The notes below the pieces were generated by a model. That model was not told the origin of the DNA and did no database searches. It saw only the letters and a list, made by a program, of their open reading frames with translations. 64,000 nucleotides of DNA from Plectrocnemia conspersa. Taxonomy: Eukaryota; Arthropoda; Insecta; Trichoptera; Polycentropodidae. Shown here piece by piece: positions 49,470 to 61,140 of the stretch. Location of the stretch: positions 868,001 to 932,000 of the forward strand of contig VTFK01000072.1 in NCBI GenBank assembly GCA_009617715.1, in the 5' to 3' direction. The first letter of the stretch is position 1. Every line of letters starts with the position of its first letter. A program made the translations under genes and the position numbers.

Positions 49470-50399
49470 TTTAACACAAGCCCCGCCGCGGCCATTTCAC
49501 AAACGTTTAACCGTATAATTAAACCAAACTAACGTCTGACTTAACGGAATTTTCCCCCAAGGCACGCGTAATCATTAAATGATGTTCGACAGATATGGCA
49601 ATAAATATCGTTGTTATTTTTCAACTAATAACTTCTTTAGAAATATTTTTTGAACGTCATACAATAATATATCAATTGCGTTTATAAATTATGTAGTGTT
49701 ATTGCAATAATAATAGCAATGTATAAGCATTAAATACGAAAGCATAACATTCATTGTCTTGCAATTAAGATCGACGCGAGATTATCTAAATAGTGCCAAT
49801 AAGGGTAATGGGATTGAGATAATTTTCTCAATCAAAATGGTGATTTGATTTTGTGATACACAATAATTGTAGTCGTTAGTACTTCTGTTGAGTAATCAAA
49901 TAATAACTGAGTAGTATAGAGAGCAAATTGTTAAAAATATAGAAAGTACGAGTATTTTTTATTAGCTAAATAAAAATGTTTAAGCTTCAGTTTTATTGGT
50001 AAGAATTAATTTGTAGTGTTAAATATTATTGACCATTTTTAATATATAATTTTTTATTGTTCACACAGAAGTTTTTGCTACAAATACTCTAATAACCAGC
50101 AAGTTAATTTGGTTTCTTCATATTAAGAAGTCTACGAGTTTATATTAATAGTACTATGATCTTTTTTAATTTTCTAAAATATAAATTGCTTTAGGATGCT
50201 AAGAATTATTTATGATTTTTATTGTGCATTAACGAGTCACTATTATTTCAAATGGTAATAACAATAGTGATAATATTATCACTTAAATCCTAACAAATCC
50301 ATAAATGTTCATTATCAATATAAAAGCTTTATGACTTATTCAATTAAAAAAAAAATAATAAAATAATTCATTACGTTTTAAATTGTTAAATTAAAGATA
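49470..50399. other. Short GC-richer patch at 49480-49580, then AT-rich spacer
   Basis: CCCCGCCGCGGCCATTT at about 49482 is a small GC-only pocket with a Pho-like GCCATTT word. The rest is AT-rich and unremarkable. Confidence 0.4.
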
Positions 50400-50760
50400 T
50401 TCATTCATTCTCCTGCCCTAATATGAAATGCAAGCTGATTGGAAAAATATTCGCGCTTGTTAAACTCGTGTTGTTTGTATTAGGGTATGTTGTGTTGTAT
50501 GTGTGTAAAATTACACACAGAGGTCCGGGTCGTTTACCAAACGAATGGGCCTATTAAGTATCACCGATGACGGCGGGTCCAGCCCACCTGAGCGAAGATC
50601 TTCTCTCCAGATAACAGACACCTTCGGCGTGGTGGCCACGTTTGAAGAATTCAACACTGGCAACCGACAACAAGGTACATGTTGAAAAAAAATGGTGAAC
50701 GAGATATGATTTGACATGATTGTATTATGACGTTTTAACAGCTTTTGCAAAAATAAACAG
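50400..50760. promoter_or_regulatory. GC-richer island with an open minus-strand frame
   Basis: The minus strand is open for 79 codons (50511-50750), with a fairly GC-rich C-terminal half that includes LRSGGLDPPSSVILNRP. No motif is recognised and no splice sites clearly frame it. An old coding fragment or a regulatory island are both possible. Confidence 0.25.
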
Positions 50761-51269
50761 GTATTTTTGCATTATAAATGACGATGATATTTTTGCAAAG
50801 ATAAAGTGATGCCCAAATTTTATTTAAATGCTTATCATGCCTTTTTAAATTTTTATTAAGCAAAATTATATTTTAGATAATTTTTCTATTTAAAGCAGTA
50901 ATTACTTTCGTGTCAATGATATTAAGAATATTTTTATATAAAAATAAGTATTTTACTCTGTTGTCAACACTGTCATTTTGCTAGGGTTTATGTGACATGG
51001 CAATGGATTACCTAATATATTTTTTAATTTTTAGTATCAAAAAAATATATTGATTTTCTTTAGTATTTTTAGAGTTTAATAAAATTAAATATACTCTTAT
51101 GAATAAAATCAATTTATACTTCGATTAATTGTAATATATATTAACATTTTGATTAAAAATTTTAAATATTTTTATTACCATAAAAAAAAAAAAATATATT
51201 TTATTATAGTAAAAAACTTTTTTTTAACAAATTTAATTTAATTAGAAATAATAATACTATTCTCGTTTT
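50761..51269. other. AT-rich spacer
   Basis: Nothing is recognised. Confidence 0.6.
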
Positions 51270-52460
51270 CTACAACAAAATAACTGGATCAACCTATGTG
51301 TTCCGTCACCAAAAAGTATATAAGTTCTCTTAGCTCGAACATTCCACATAATATCTTATCAGATCTTTTGATTATTTAAAGGGGTTAACATGAATATGTT
51401 CACGGGAGTAGCTTATTAGCAGATGATTAATTTTAACTCAGCAACGGTTTTTTTTCACTCTAACCGCCCACGTTCTACGGTCGAACAACGATGCCAGATT
51501 AGGCATATCTTGTTTATAATAAAATATATTTTTTTAACCCTCGTAGGAAGGAAAAGATCTTGACAATTATTTACGACGCCTTTTTTTCTCAACCGCCAGC
51601 GGTATACTGTCAAAAGTCATGCTCTTTTGAGATAACATCAACGCTTCGGATGCGAATTTTGCCCAAATGACTAGATATGATTTGTTGTGGAATATATCAT
51701 TCCAATAAAATTAATCATTACACATATTCGATAATTATAAATAATACCTGCTGTCGACCACACAATAAATACGCTTTCAGAATGCAGTCTATCATTACGT
51801 CTCGAAGAGGAATAATGATATTTAATTGCCATCAGCCCTTTTATGGTTTATGTGTTTTAAAGGGCAATTATGCACCTTTAGCGGCGATATTTCAACTATC
51901 GACACATACGAGCGAGAACAGACATACGGGCAGCATTAATAAGGCTGATAAAAGTACCCTTGGCGGTTTAATTTTTAATGTATACGATAAACATTTACAA
52001 ATAAACACACATGTATTTAAAAGTGATATTTTATATATCTTTGCAATGGCCTCGTTTAAAATATTGATATGAGGGTAAAATCTGTAACCGTGTAACAAGA
52101 TATTGTAGGCTGCTCTGTAAATAAAAATTTCATTTGAGCCATTGTACAGATTTATTCAGTATGTTTAAGGTGATATTTTGAAAATGTGCGTGTTTTATCG
52201 AGCGATAAACAGCCAGATTATCTATACAAGTGTACACGTATAAAGGTTTAAGATAAAAACTCCTAAATCTTGGACGAAACGTTGAAAAGATCGCTTTTTG
52301 TGTAACTCCCAGCCGATTTGGTTGTAACGATATTACGACCTTTCGACATTATCGCAAAATTTCATCTAGTTTATTGCTTTGAAAATGTTTTTCGTTAAAC
52401 GGCGAGGGTAAAAAAACGAACCGTTATCTTTTATTTTTTTGCGATTGTTCTATATTAGAG
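51270..52460. promoter_or_regulatory. Large candidate regulatory island
   Basis: Sub-blocks at 51290-51500, 51590-51970 and 52190-52440. The 131-codon plus frame (51677-52072) is among the longest of the window, but its codons are not biased and it overlaps a minus frame (51892-52098). A frame this long is expected about once by chance in a window of this size and composition. Confidence 0.35.
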
Positions 52461-53056
52461 TGTGGGTATAAATATATATTTGTTTGAGACGATAATTACA
52501 CAAGTATTTCTTTTTATTAGGACTGTTTTATGATGTTTATACATTTTAATGCTATTTCATATTATTGTTTTTAACGCTATTTATATTACATAATACATTT
52601 ACAAATAAGCAATACTCTAACTAGAATAATTTCCAACATGATATAACATTTTAGTTTTAAATAAACCTATTTTATTATAAGTGTATTCTTAAAGTGCAAC
52701 AAAAAAATTTTATAAAGCAAGTATTAACAACTTTAATTTATTTGCTTATAGTTTCATACTGACATGTCACAGTAAACTTTTATTTTCTGTTGTTGTCCTA
52801 AATAGCTTTTAATTTTTTTTTTTAAATTAAATAAAAAATGCAAATATTTAAAATTATATAATATTTTTACCTAATCTCTTAACAATATTTTTATCAGATC
52901 TTAAATAAAATACATAGTTAACTAGAAACTATCATGAATATTGATGTCAATAGAATGTCTAGATAGAAAGCTCGCGCACATTCTGTCAATTTACATAATC
53001 GCGTTATAATAACGAGTTTAAATTAACGTTTATCGGATTTATCGTTAATTTTCAAG
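52461..53056. other. AT-rich spacer
   Basis: AT-rich, becoming more complex after 52950 toward the duplicated element. Confidence 0.55.
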
Positions 53057-53187
53057 CATTTCCCAATGCGACAAAACGCCGTTAAAATAAATTAACCATT
53101 AGACTGCGACGTCGATCGGAAATAAAGATCCTAAAATTCGTGTTTTCTCTACATAAAATACGTTGTTAATGGAGAATAGAACTTTTA
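53057..53187 (+). repeat. Duplicated element, copy A
   Basis: About 130 bp that align with 54238-54370 in the same orientation at roughly 75% identity with one or two small gaps. Shared blocks include GCGACAAAAC, TTAAAATAAATTAACC, GACGTCGAT, ACATAAAA and TGTTAATGGAGA. No frame is open through it. Divergence is concentrated between the shared words, as expected for a duplicated regulatory element under constraint. Confidence 0.8.
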
Positions 53188-54237
53188 TTTACCTTTCGTA
53201 TTAAGCAACAAATACACATATTGATAATAAAATAAAGTCATTATAATAACAATAATATTAAAAAAATAATATTGTGTCTTTCTGAATATTAAATCAATTA
53301 TTGACGATAATTATTTTGTATATTTAAAATATTTTTTTAATTAAAATAATAAACAAATAAAAAAGTTTAGAAAGATTAAATGATTACATTCACGTAATCA
53401 CGTTTTCAGAAATAGAAATAAGGAAATAAAGTTATGTAATTGTATTTTTTAAATTTCATTTAAATTTATTAGTGTTTTAAAACACATTTTATTAGCTAAA
53501 ATACACAAGAAGAAAAAGTTATAACTGTAATCCTAAGCTTAATTTCTCTAATATTTTTATTGCTTATTTTATGGTATGACTATAATATTTTTAAGTACTT
53601 CTTTAGCATTTTTAAAAATAAATACATATAAGATATTCTCTATAAGATGAAGTAACTCTTTATTAGAGAACTTTCAAATTCTAATATGTACTCGATTTTT
53701 CATTAATCATCACGATTTGTGAGAATATTTTTAAAAATTAGCTACAGCGGTAAAAATATTTATTAATAATGCCAAATTGTCCATATTTGAGTAAAAAATA
53801 CAATAGTAATATGAATTCGTCCGTTAGATTATCGACAATACAAATCTTATAGTTCGTTGGTACTTTTTAAAAAATATAGAAAATGGTGCATAAATCTGAT
53901 TTAGGTTAAAAATTACTACTCCTAATGAAAATCATGATATTTTAATACTTGTGACTTTTAAAAAGAATAACTAAAGAAATAAATGTGATTCTTTCAAAAA
54001 AACGTTTTTAATTTAAATAACGCATTTAACGTGTAATTTTTTCGCCATGCTATACCGTATCGAAAACTTTTTCTATATTTATATTATTCAAGTGCCTTAA
54101 GTACAACTACATTGTTATTAAACAATATGATAATATAAACATATGTCGATTTAATTTTATAGTTTATCGAAATTATAGAATCACTACAATTTTTGCAACT
54201 GATAAATAATATAATAGAATTACAAAGTTCCCAATCG
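53188..54237. other. AT-rich spacer between the duplicated elements
   Basis: One kilobase of AT-rich DNA with no recognised feature. It does not itself appear duplicated, so the repeat is limited to the element. Confidence 0.55.
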
Positions 54238-54370
54238 TTTATTGTCCAACGCGACAAAACACATTTAAAATAAATTAACCGTTAAACCGTGACGTCGATT
54301 GGAAAATGTCCCGAAAATCGTCGTTTTCCCCACATAAAACGCCATGTTAATGGAGAGCGGTTCTTTTTTA
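54238..54370 (+). repeat. Duplicated element, copy B
   Basis: Second copy of the element at 53057-53187. It is slightly GC-richer, with CACATAAAACGCCATGTTAA replacing the more AT-rich version in copy A. The words TGGCGTTTTAT(A/G)TGGG and TTCGGGACATT, present here on the minus strand, recur near 61688-61750 in a different order. Confidence 0.8.
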
Positions 54371-55199
54371 ATTGACCAAACAAACAGACAAACAATGGAG
54401 CCGGATGGTTCCACGTGGAGCCCATACACGTCTAATTATGCGCTCGGAATGTTGTAAATCGGACATTTTTATGGCAACATTGTTTGGTAGCGTCTTTCTC
54501 CAAATATTGTTCGATGCGACCAAACGACCTATATTAAATTTTATGTGAATACAAATGTGCTCGGTTGTCAATTTGTCTCGTAGCCCACGACTGACAGTCT
54601 AAACTCGAATGGATAAATCTGGAAAGCGTAAAATTGTTTGGCATTTATTGCATATGAGCGTGTTTGATAAAATAGTATCGAGCGTGTGATGGTATTTTGC
54701 ACAATAAAATATGTATGGCTTTGTATATTGTAAATGTACTTACTTAAAATCCTTACAAAACTGTTTTTACTGGCAATAAATAATTATAAATTACCATCGA
54801 GTTTCAGTTAAATGTATAAATATTATTTTTATTTTTGTATAATATTTTATCAGCATTGTTACACATACCTAAGTTGTTAGCGGTAATATATGATATTATA
54901 ATTTAATAATCAGTAATAAATTTATCATTCTAAAGCTCAAAATATTTTTTTTATGTATATAACTTAAATTTGTCATTTAAATTCATTCCGCTAGGATTAT
55001 TTTTTTCGAAGCCTTCAGGGCGTAAATATATTCTGGAACCGACTTTTGAAAAATATTATTATGTAATACAAAAATGACACTTCATATAATTTGCCCTTAT
55101 ATTCTGAACGTCTTTATTTACGTGTAACTATCATATATAATATACTATTAAAGGATATACCAATTTGCAAAAAAAACACACCCAGATTATATATCAACA
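54371..55199. other. GC-richer tail to 54700, then AT-rich spacer
   Basis: The island continues with copy B to about 54690 (a 67-codon minus frame at 54368-54571 has no bias), then AT-rich DNA follows. Nothing else is recognised. Confidence 0.4.
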
Positions 55200-55294
55200 T
55201 TAATGTCGCAGTAGCGCATTGGTAGAACACAAAAGAATCCGGCGTAAAAAATATATACGTTAGTGTTTCATTATAATATCATTATCCATAAACA

Positions 55295-55360
55295 ATGGCG
55301 TCGAAAAAAACACACAACAACGCGTACAAGAACGAAGAAGAAAAAAACTTCCTCGAGTGA
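55295..55360 (+). CDS. Tiny ORF (21 codons) in good start context, doubtful
   Basis: The context AAACAATGGC fits the insect start consensus. The frame MASKKTHNNAYKNEEEKNFL ends with Glu and a stop; many of its codons end in G or C, unlike the surrounding DNA. It could be a micropeptide, an upstream ORF or the start of a spliced gene, but no strong donor follows. Confidence 0.12.
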   Translation: MASKKTHNNAYKNEEEKNFLE

Positions 55361-55631
55361 AAAAAGTTTCACGGTTCCTTGAACCGCCATTATCGCGGGC
55401 CCATCTTGTTTCGGTAGTGGCGTTTATTTTATTCAACGAATTCGAGAAATGACTCAGATAATGTCGGAAGAATTGGTAGAGGTGGGGACCGGGGAGAGGA
55501 TACGAATATTAAACGGGAAAAAAATGGGTTATAAATTAATTTGTATCTGATGGCGGGCCGCCATTCGCCGGCCAGGAAAAGGGGGGCAGTGCCCGGGGGC
55601 TTTACATGTCAACTAGGGCATTAGTTCTACA

Positions 55632-55754
55632 TCATGAGGCGCTCCTTACAAAAGCTTCTTTATAATAATACACATAGGGCATATGAACGTATTGTATATA
55701 ATTACAAGACTGATCCGGAAACGAATTGCTCACCGGTACTTCCGGTGCGGCCAT
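55632..55754 (-). CDS. Candidate first coding exon beside ETS/YY1 motifs, unrecognised
   Basis: On the minus strand, ACAAGATGGCC at 55758-55748 provides a good start context and opens a 40-residue frame starting MAAPEVPVSNSFPDQSCNYI. After seven codons the sequence reads CCG|GTGAGC, a good splice donor, so the coding part of an exon could be as short as 21 nt. The start codon itself lies inside the YY1-type motif, as is common in YY1-regulated genes. No partner exon was found to the left in the window. Confidence 0.18.
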   Translation of the reverse strand: MAAPEVPVSNSFPDQSCNYIQYVHMPYVYYYKEAFVRSAS

Positions 55755-55860
55755 CTTGTGGGACGGACGATAATGTAGTATGTTTATGACATAATGCTTT
55801 AATTTGTGAATGGATTAAATTGACATTGACGATAATTTAAAGCATTAATATAATCGGGGC

Positions 55861-56293
55861 ATTAATAAATTATGCATGAGTACAATTTGAAAATGAATGA
55901 TTTGGTATTGAAATTTATATTAAAAAATACTACATTTTTACTATTTTAGTACGTAAATATTTTTAACTATTTTTTTAAGATGGTATAAATTCCTCTATAT
56001 AGTAATCAAATAACAAAATTTAAATTATATACATACATTTGTAATACAAAAAATAATAATATAAATTATATAATTATTTGGTTCATATAAAACGAAGGTA
56101 TTTTTTTTAATACTTTTTTGAACATTGTTATTTAAATACACCATTATTTAATATTATTCTAACCTTACATTAATAGGTAAATTTGTAATTAAATAGGTAA
56201 TAAAAAAGCTAATACACATAAAATTTTTAAAAATACATTCACGATTACCTTTAATATATATTAAACTTTAAAAAATTACATTCGCTTTAGATA
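55861..56293. other. AT-rich spacer
   Basis: Nothing is recognised. Confidence 0.55.
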
Positions 56294-56332
56294 AGAGGGG
56301 TATTTATTAAAATATTTAATAAATACCCCTCT
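56294..56332. repeat. Perfect 18-bp inverted repeat with 3-nt loop
   Basis: AGAGGGGTATTTATTAAA at 56294-56311 is followed after ATA by its exact inverse at 56315-56332. Pairing ends at the arm borders. It is of the same architecture as the hairpin at 23899-23944 but unrelated in sequence. Confidence 0.95.
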
Positions 56333-58259
56333 AATCATTATTCTGAAGCCTTTGTAATATTGTTTTATCTTATTTATATCGGATATTGTTATAAATTGGC
56401 GGATCTCTGTGTCCAGGTTTAAAGTTTATCGCAAAAGTTTTCTTGGAGGGTTTGAAGTTTTTTGTTATAAAACTCTCGGTAAATCTAGCTTCCACGATTA
56501 TTGATGAACTTTTAGACACGCCATAAAATATGAGCTACTATTAGCTAAATATTGATATTATCGGATTGTTGACTGACCATTTGGTACGAAAGGTATTTTA
56601 TTAATGCTCTAAAGAGATTTTTTATAGCATTATGTTAATTGAGATGTTAAAATCAATTAAGGCGTCATTGCATCGACTTTTAGTCTAAAAATATATGTTT
56701 TGGGTATTAACGTAACATATCTTAAAATAATCATTAATTGGTATGTATGGTTTACATTCAGCGAAGAAACGATAATTAATAAATAATATAAAATATTCTG
56801 AATCACTGTAATTATTTTTTCTTCAGCTTCACTGTCTATTCAACTAATTAATTCGTCATAAGTTGAGTATGATAAATAGTTTACATACTGAATAATCAAA
56901 CAGTAATTATAATATTTTGATACGTAGTAAATATAATATTTTTAATATTATCTACTTTTGGACAACCTTGCAATACTATTATAAAGTAATTTGGATTACA
57001 AAATATTTTAAAATTTTCAATGTCTACGTATTTTTTTTTTAAAGCATTTTTCAATTATACCCTTTGATTAATGATTGAATTTACACAATTTGTTCAATGA
57101 TAGAACAAAAAATGCACGGGATCTGATTTAAACTGATATAACTCAATCATTTTTAATCGTTTTTTTACTAAAAATATTTCGTCCCCCAATGAAGTTAAAA
57201 GCCGTGCATTTGCATGCATTCTCAGAAATACGTAAGCACTCATTAAATTTTATTAATGTCTACGATATTTAGAAGAAATAATTAATGTGATGCATTCAGT
57301 AAAATGACGAATGCTTTTGTGCAAACGTACGTTTTTTCTACAGAAAGTGAATTAACTTTTATGATTTCGCTAACTGCTATAGAAATACTCTATAGCGGTA
57401 CCTAAATACTAAAATTCATCAAAAAAATATTTTCCAAAAAAGCTGAGGTGAGCGCCTCCCCTACCTATGCGTACATTCTATAATTAGCCATAAAAATTAA
57501 GCAGGACCCATTCATATGGAATTCAAAATTTGATAAAATAAAACTTTAAAATGTTTTATTTATATAATTAAAAAAAATAGTATACTATACTGAATCGTAA
57601 AAAAAACATATATATTAAAAAAATCAAAGAAGAACTCAATAATTATTAAAAATATTTAATTTGAAGTACATACTTAAATTTTTGAAATAGTAATATAATC
57701 TGAAATATTGCTAAACTCTTGTATTTTATAAAAAATAAATATTAAATATTCACAATTAAATATTGCTGTTGAATTTTATAAATTGTATTTAAAAGTTACT
57801 ATTAATATAAAATCAAATTACTTTATATTTTTATATATGTTTGTATCCTAGTGTTTTTAAGTATAAAACCTCGTATTTTAGTTATTATATAATTATAATT
57901 TTAATCAATCATTTCAGATTTCGTTGTTATAGATTTTACCAAACCGATCTTTCCCTATCAACGAATGAATAATAAAATAAAATCAAGATAGGTCTTATAT
58001 AGTGACAACTATTGATTACTAGCTGTAATAAAAGTACTTAATTAAAAAATAGTGTACAATAAGCGTTTTAATGTGTATCATAAAAAAGCAGTTACATATG
58101 ATTATCGTAAGCAATCTTGTCGGTAAATAATGGTTTTTCGATATTATTTTATTTCAAGTTATTATCAGTAAATAATTTTAGTTATAAATTTCGTTATTTG
58201 AACTTAATGACAAAATTATGTTCACAATCAATGAACATCAAATAAGTATATCAAAATAA
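56333..58259. other. AT-rich spacer with mixed patches
   Basis: Patches of complex sequence at 56390-56660 and 57170-57490 separate AT-rich runs. No frame, transposon motif or RNA gene is recognised. Confidence 0.45.
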
Positions 58260-58740
58260 ATTATTTTCCCTTCATACAACCAAACGTTAACTGCATCGGA
58301 AGCGTTACCGTTTATCATTATTTCATAAACTCGGTTATTTATTATTGTTCATGCCGTTCTTTGGGTTTTTTTTATATATTTTCTTTATATGTAATATTCT
58401 GAGTCTGATCGTTGTTTTCAACGCAAAGTTCCATCGTCTTCCTGTGTATATGAAGATATATTCAGGCTGGCGCTAAATTATTAACACTACGCCTTTTTCC
58501 GCTCGAAGCCTTCGCGTGGCGGGAGCGGAATAAAGCAGCGAATGTTTCTGCAATAAATACATATTTACGTACATTTTTTTACACATTCGCAAAGTAAAAT
58601 AATGGCACATCTCGTCTGCCGGGCTGTTTGATTTATGCTCTTTCGCCCCGAGGGAAATGCCGAAAGATTCGCGCAAGACACCAACTATACATTGCCGCGG
58701 TGTGAAAACGCAGTATAGTGTTGAATGTACAATAAAACTA
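58260..58740. promoter_or_regulatory. Candidate regulatory island
   Basis: GC-richer core at 58440-58710 with an 8-bp hairpin TTCCGCTC/GAGCGGAA at 58497-58530. The 67-codon minus frame (58473-58676) has no bias. Confidence 0.35.
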
Positions 58741-59400
58741 TACTAATATGTGTTACGTGGGAGTTTTTAATGACTTTACAAAATAAATTTTGGTGAAAAA
58801 GACAGCAATATTTTAAACAATTATTCATAATTATTAATTATAAATAATAAAATAATTATAACCTAAATTTATAAATAAATAATATAAATATAAAAATTGT
58901 ATTTGGTTTTTAAATGTTTTGTTACTATTACGTATAAAGAAAAGAACCTGAAGTTTTTAATCTATTAGTTAAACTTTGATATTTCTACCATGAAAATGAT
59001 AATATTATTTACTGCAGGCTAAAATGACAATTTAAAGTAAAACAAAGCACTTAAACCGCTAGTATTATATAACATAATCAATTTCTTAATAATTTTTAAT
59101 CGTAAAATAAAAAGTGAATTTTTTTAATAAATGTCCTAAGTTATACAAACACTTTATGCTTTGTGAAAATATAATTTTCAACTATTGGTTCAACAGTTAT
59201 CATTCATATATATATAGTAATGCATTATGTTATACCATTAGCTTAAAGTTAATACTATAAAACGTTTTTTATTTACCAACGAATTTAGTAATTATAAAAA
59301 ATGCCAATCTCAAAATAATATTTTCTTTCCAAATATTATTTGTATTAAATTATATTCAGCTTCAATCTCAGACTTGGATTTGCTGCCAAATATATTATTT
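58741..59400. other. AT-rich spacer
   Basis: Nothing is recognised. Confidence 0.6.
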
Positions 59401-59939
59401 AAAATTGGATTTGAATGTAAAGCAAGTTGGTTTACTACGGATTTGCATTAAATGAGCTATGATCACCGAAAAAATATATTTTCGCCAAAATTACAGTCTT
59501 GAAAATATTACCATATATGTATGTACATATATAGTGTATATAGATCGATCTCACAAATCTTTTTTTTTTAAATATATATATCCACAATACGTAGAACGTC
59601 CAAAAAGGATCCCGCCGAGAATTTTCAAGCGTTTCAAAACCTTTCTTCGGATCAGAATATTATGGAGAGAACCGGGCGAGATAAGTGCCTCGGACCCGTC
59701 TACGGCTTTCCGCCGAAATAATTTTTGATCCTTTGTATATTCTTCGGCTTCGCAAAAGATTACCAGATGGGCTTACGTGCGGTCCGATGGCCGAGATTGT
59801 TTAATAACGGGATTAAACGTTTGTTTATTCATGTTTTTTCCCTCACATATTCAAAATAAACAGAATTTTCGTAATAAAACAAGTCGGCGACAAAGTCAGT
59901 GTTTGCGGGCGAGCAGAGATAAGAAGGAAAAAACAACAC
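59401..59939. promoter_or_regulatory. Candidate regulatory island next to a possible exon
   Basis: The GC-richer part at 59590-59930 includes CGGCTTTCCGCCG and several ATAACGGGATTAAACG-like words. Plus-strand frames (59459-59728, 59777-59998) are open, but the second overlaps the better minus-strand frame at 59940-60074. If that exon is real, this stretch would be its downstream intron or 3' UTR. Confidence 0.3.
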
Positions 59940-60088
59940 TCAAAGTGGACCTGCAGCTCTCTTGCGGCCGTGAAGATGATGCATGGTGGGCAGTTTAGAG
60001 TACGTGATAAACTTGGCCAATTCGTCGGTGATGCATTGCGGCACCTCGGGGCTCAGGGTTGCCACGACAATCATTCAAATTCATGATA
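59940..60088 (-). CDS. Best candidate coding exon of the window, unrecognised
   Basis: On the minus strand a long pyrimidine tract ending TTTTTAAACAG (about 60120-60089) is a textbook splice acceptor. The exon would start at 60088. Two frames follow. The better one starts at ATG 60074 and runs 44 codons to TGA at 59940, beginning MIVVATLSPEVPQCITDELA; nearly two thirds of its codons end in G or C, against a strongly AT background. The other starts at ATG 60084 in a better start context and gives 29 codons (MNLNDCRGNPEPRGAAMHHR onward). An in-frame stop precedes ATG 60074, so that frame would be a first coding exon or a small protein. No strong donor follows. I do not recognise either peptide. 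Confidence 0.35.
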
Positions 60089-60520
60089 CTGTTTAAAAAT
60101 GAAGCAAAAAAAGATATTTTCAATTTTAATTAAAACATCAAAGATCTGGATGAACCTTTATATTTTTCAAGTTCAATTGTGTCTGGGAGATTGAAATTAG
60201 AGATTTTTATATAATTACAATTTCGATCGATCTTCACAAATTAGGTTTTATATATTTATATAATCTCACGAATGAATATCTTTATAATATTTATTCATAT
60301 TTAGTATTAAAAATCTCTAATAATGGGATAAGATAAAATCTTTTTTTGCATTCATATTTTAATAACATACCGTATCGAATGCTTTTTTTATTATCAATTA
60401 GCAATATTCCTGTGCTTCTTCATTAATATTATTTTTTAATTTGAGGCTCAAAGGATGTGATTTCGCATCAAAATAGATGCTTAAAAAAATATTTATAATA
60501 TATATCTTATAAATCAGAAA
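60089..60520. other. AT-rich spacer
   Basis: Contains the pyrimidine tract of the candidate acceptor (minus strand). Otherwise AT-rich. Confidence 0.5.
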
Positions 60521-61140
60521 GTATTCGCTGGTGGATCTAGTTGTATTTGTTGGTTGGAGCTGGAGTTGTATTATTGGTGATAGTGACAGATTGTGCTATT
60601 AAGTGGACCTTGAGATATTTTTAATAGTTAATACTCCTCTTCCTTGGTAACAATATCAATTACGCGTAGTATAATGTTTGGTCTAACTAGCGTGGGAGAT
60701 CTCTCTTTTCGTTGTTTAGTGGTCGTTATGGTGACCTCTTAATTGAGATTAATAGCTCTGGTGGTTGAACCCCCATAGTTTCAACCTTTTAAATACGAGC
60801 GTAATGTATGAAAAATATTTTCAAAAGCTATTTTTAATATTTATAGTTTATACATAAAAATATATCAAAAGCGTTTTCGATCTCCTGTATAAATAATTAC
60901 GTGTTTTTATATATATTCAAATTTCTGGAATTGTGTTTTGTAAACTTATTGAATTGCTGAATGGTGAAGTGGATATTGTAAAAAGCAAATTATTCACTGA
61001 TAACTTTACTACCGAGAATTTCATTTTAGCGGGATAAACTTTTTTCCAAATATTTTACTGAGTAAGATAAAAAAAATAATGGAACAATGTATGAGTTTAT
61101 AAATGTTTTAGTATTAATTAAATATAAAGTATTTATTGAC
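60521..61140. other. Unclassified mixed region
   Basis: The patch at 60520-60800 is TG-rich on the plus strand and of a composition unlike the islands. It may be an old repeat, but no motif or terminal repeat is visible. Confidence 0.3.

Larger units (their letters stand above)
55200..55860. promoter_or_regulatory. GC-rich promoter-like or Polycomb-response-like island
   Basis: The most GC-rich block of the window. It carries Pho/YY1-type words GCCAT at 55386-55390 and 55560-55564, CCATCTTG at 55401-55408 and GCCATCTTG at 55750-55758, plus an ETS site ACTTCCGGT at 55738-55746 directly beside the last one. ETS next to AAGATGGC on the same strand (here minus) is typical of core promoters of broadly expressed animal genes. 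Clustered GCCAT words with GA-rich stretches (near 55485-55500) are typical of insect Polycomb response elements. Short good-context frames occur on both strands. A promoter facing left, a Polycomb element, or both are possible. Confidence 0.4.

Noticed and set aside
51677..52072. 131-codon plus frame
   Set aside because: No codon bias, a minus frame overlaps it, and about one frame of this length is expected by chance in 64 kb of this composition.
55206..55245. tRNA-like A-box (GTAGCGCATTGGTAGAAC)
   Set aside because: There is no B-box or T-arm, no acceptor-stem pairing and no anticodon arm downstream. At most a worn SINE head or coincidence.
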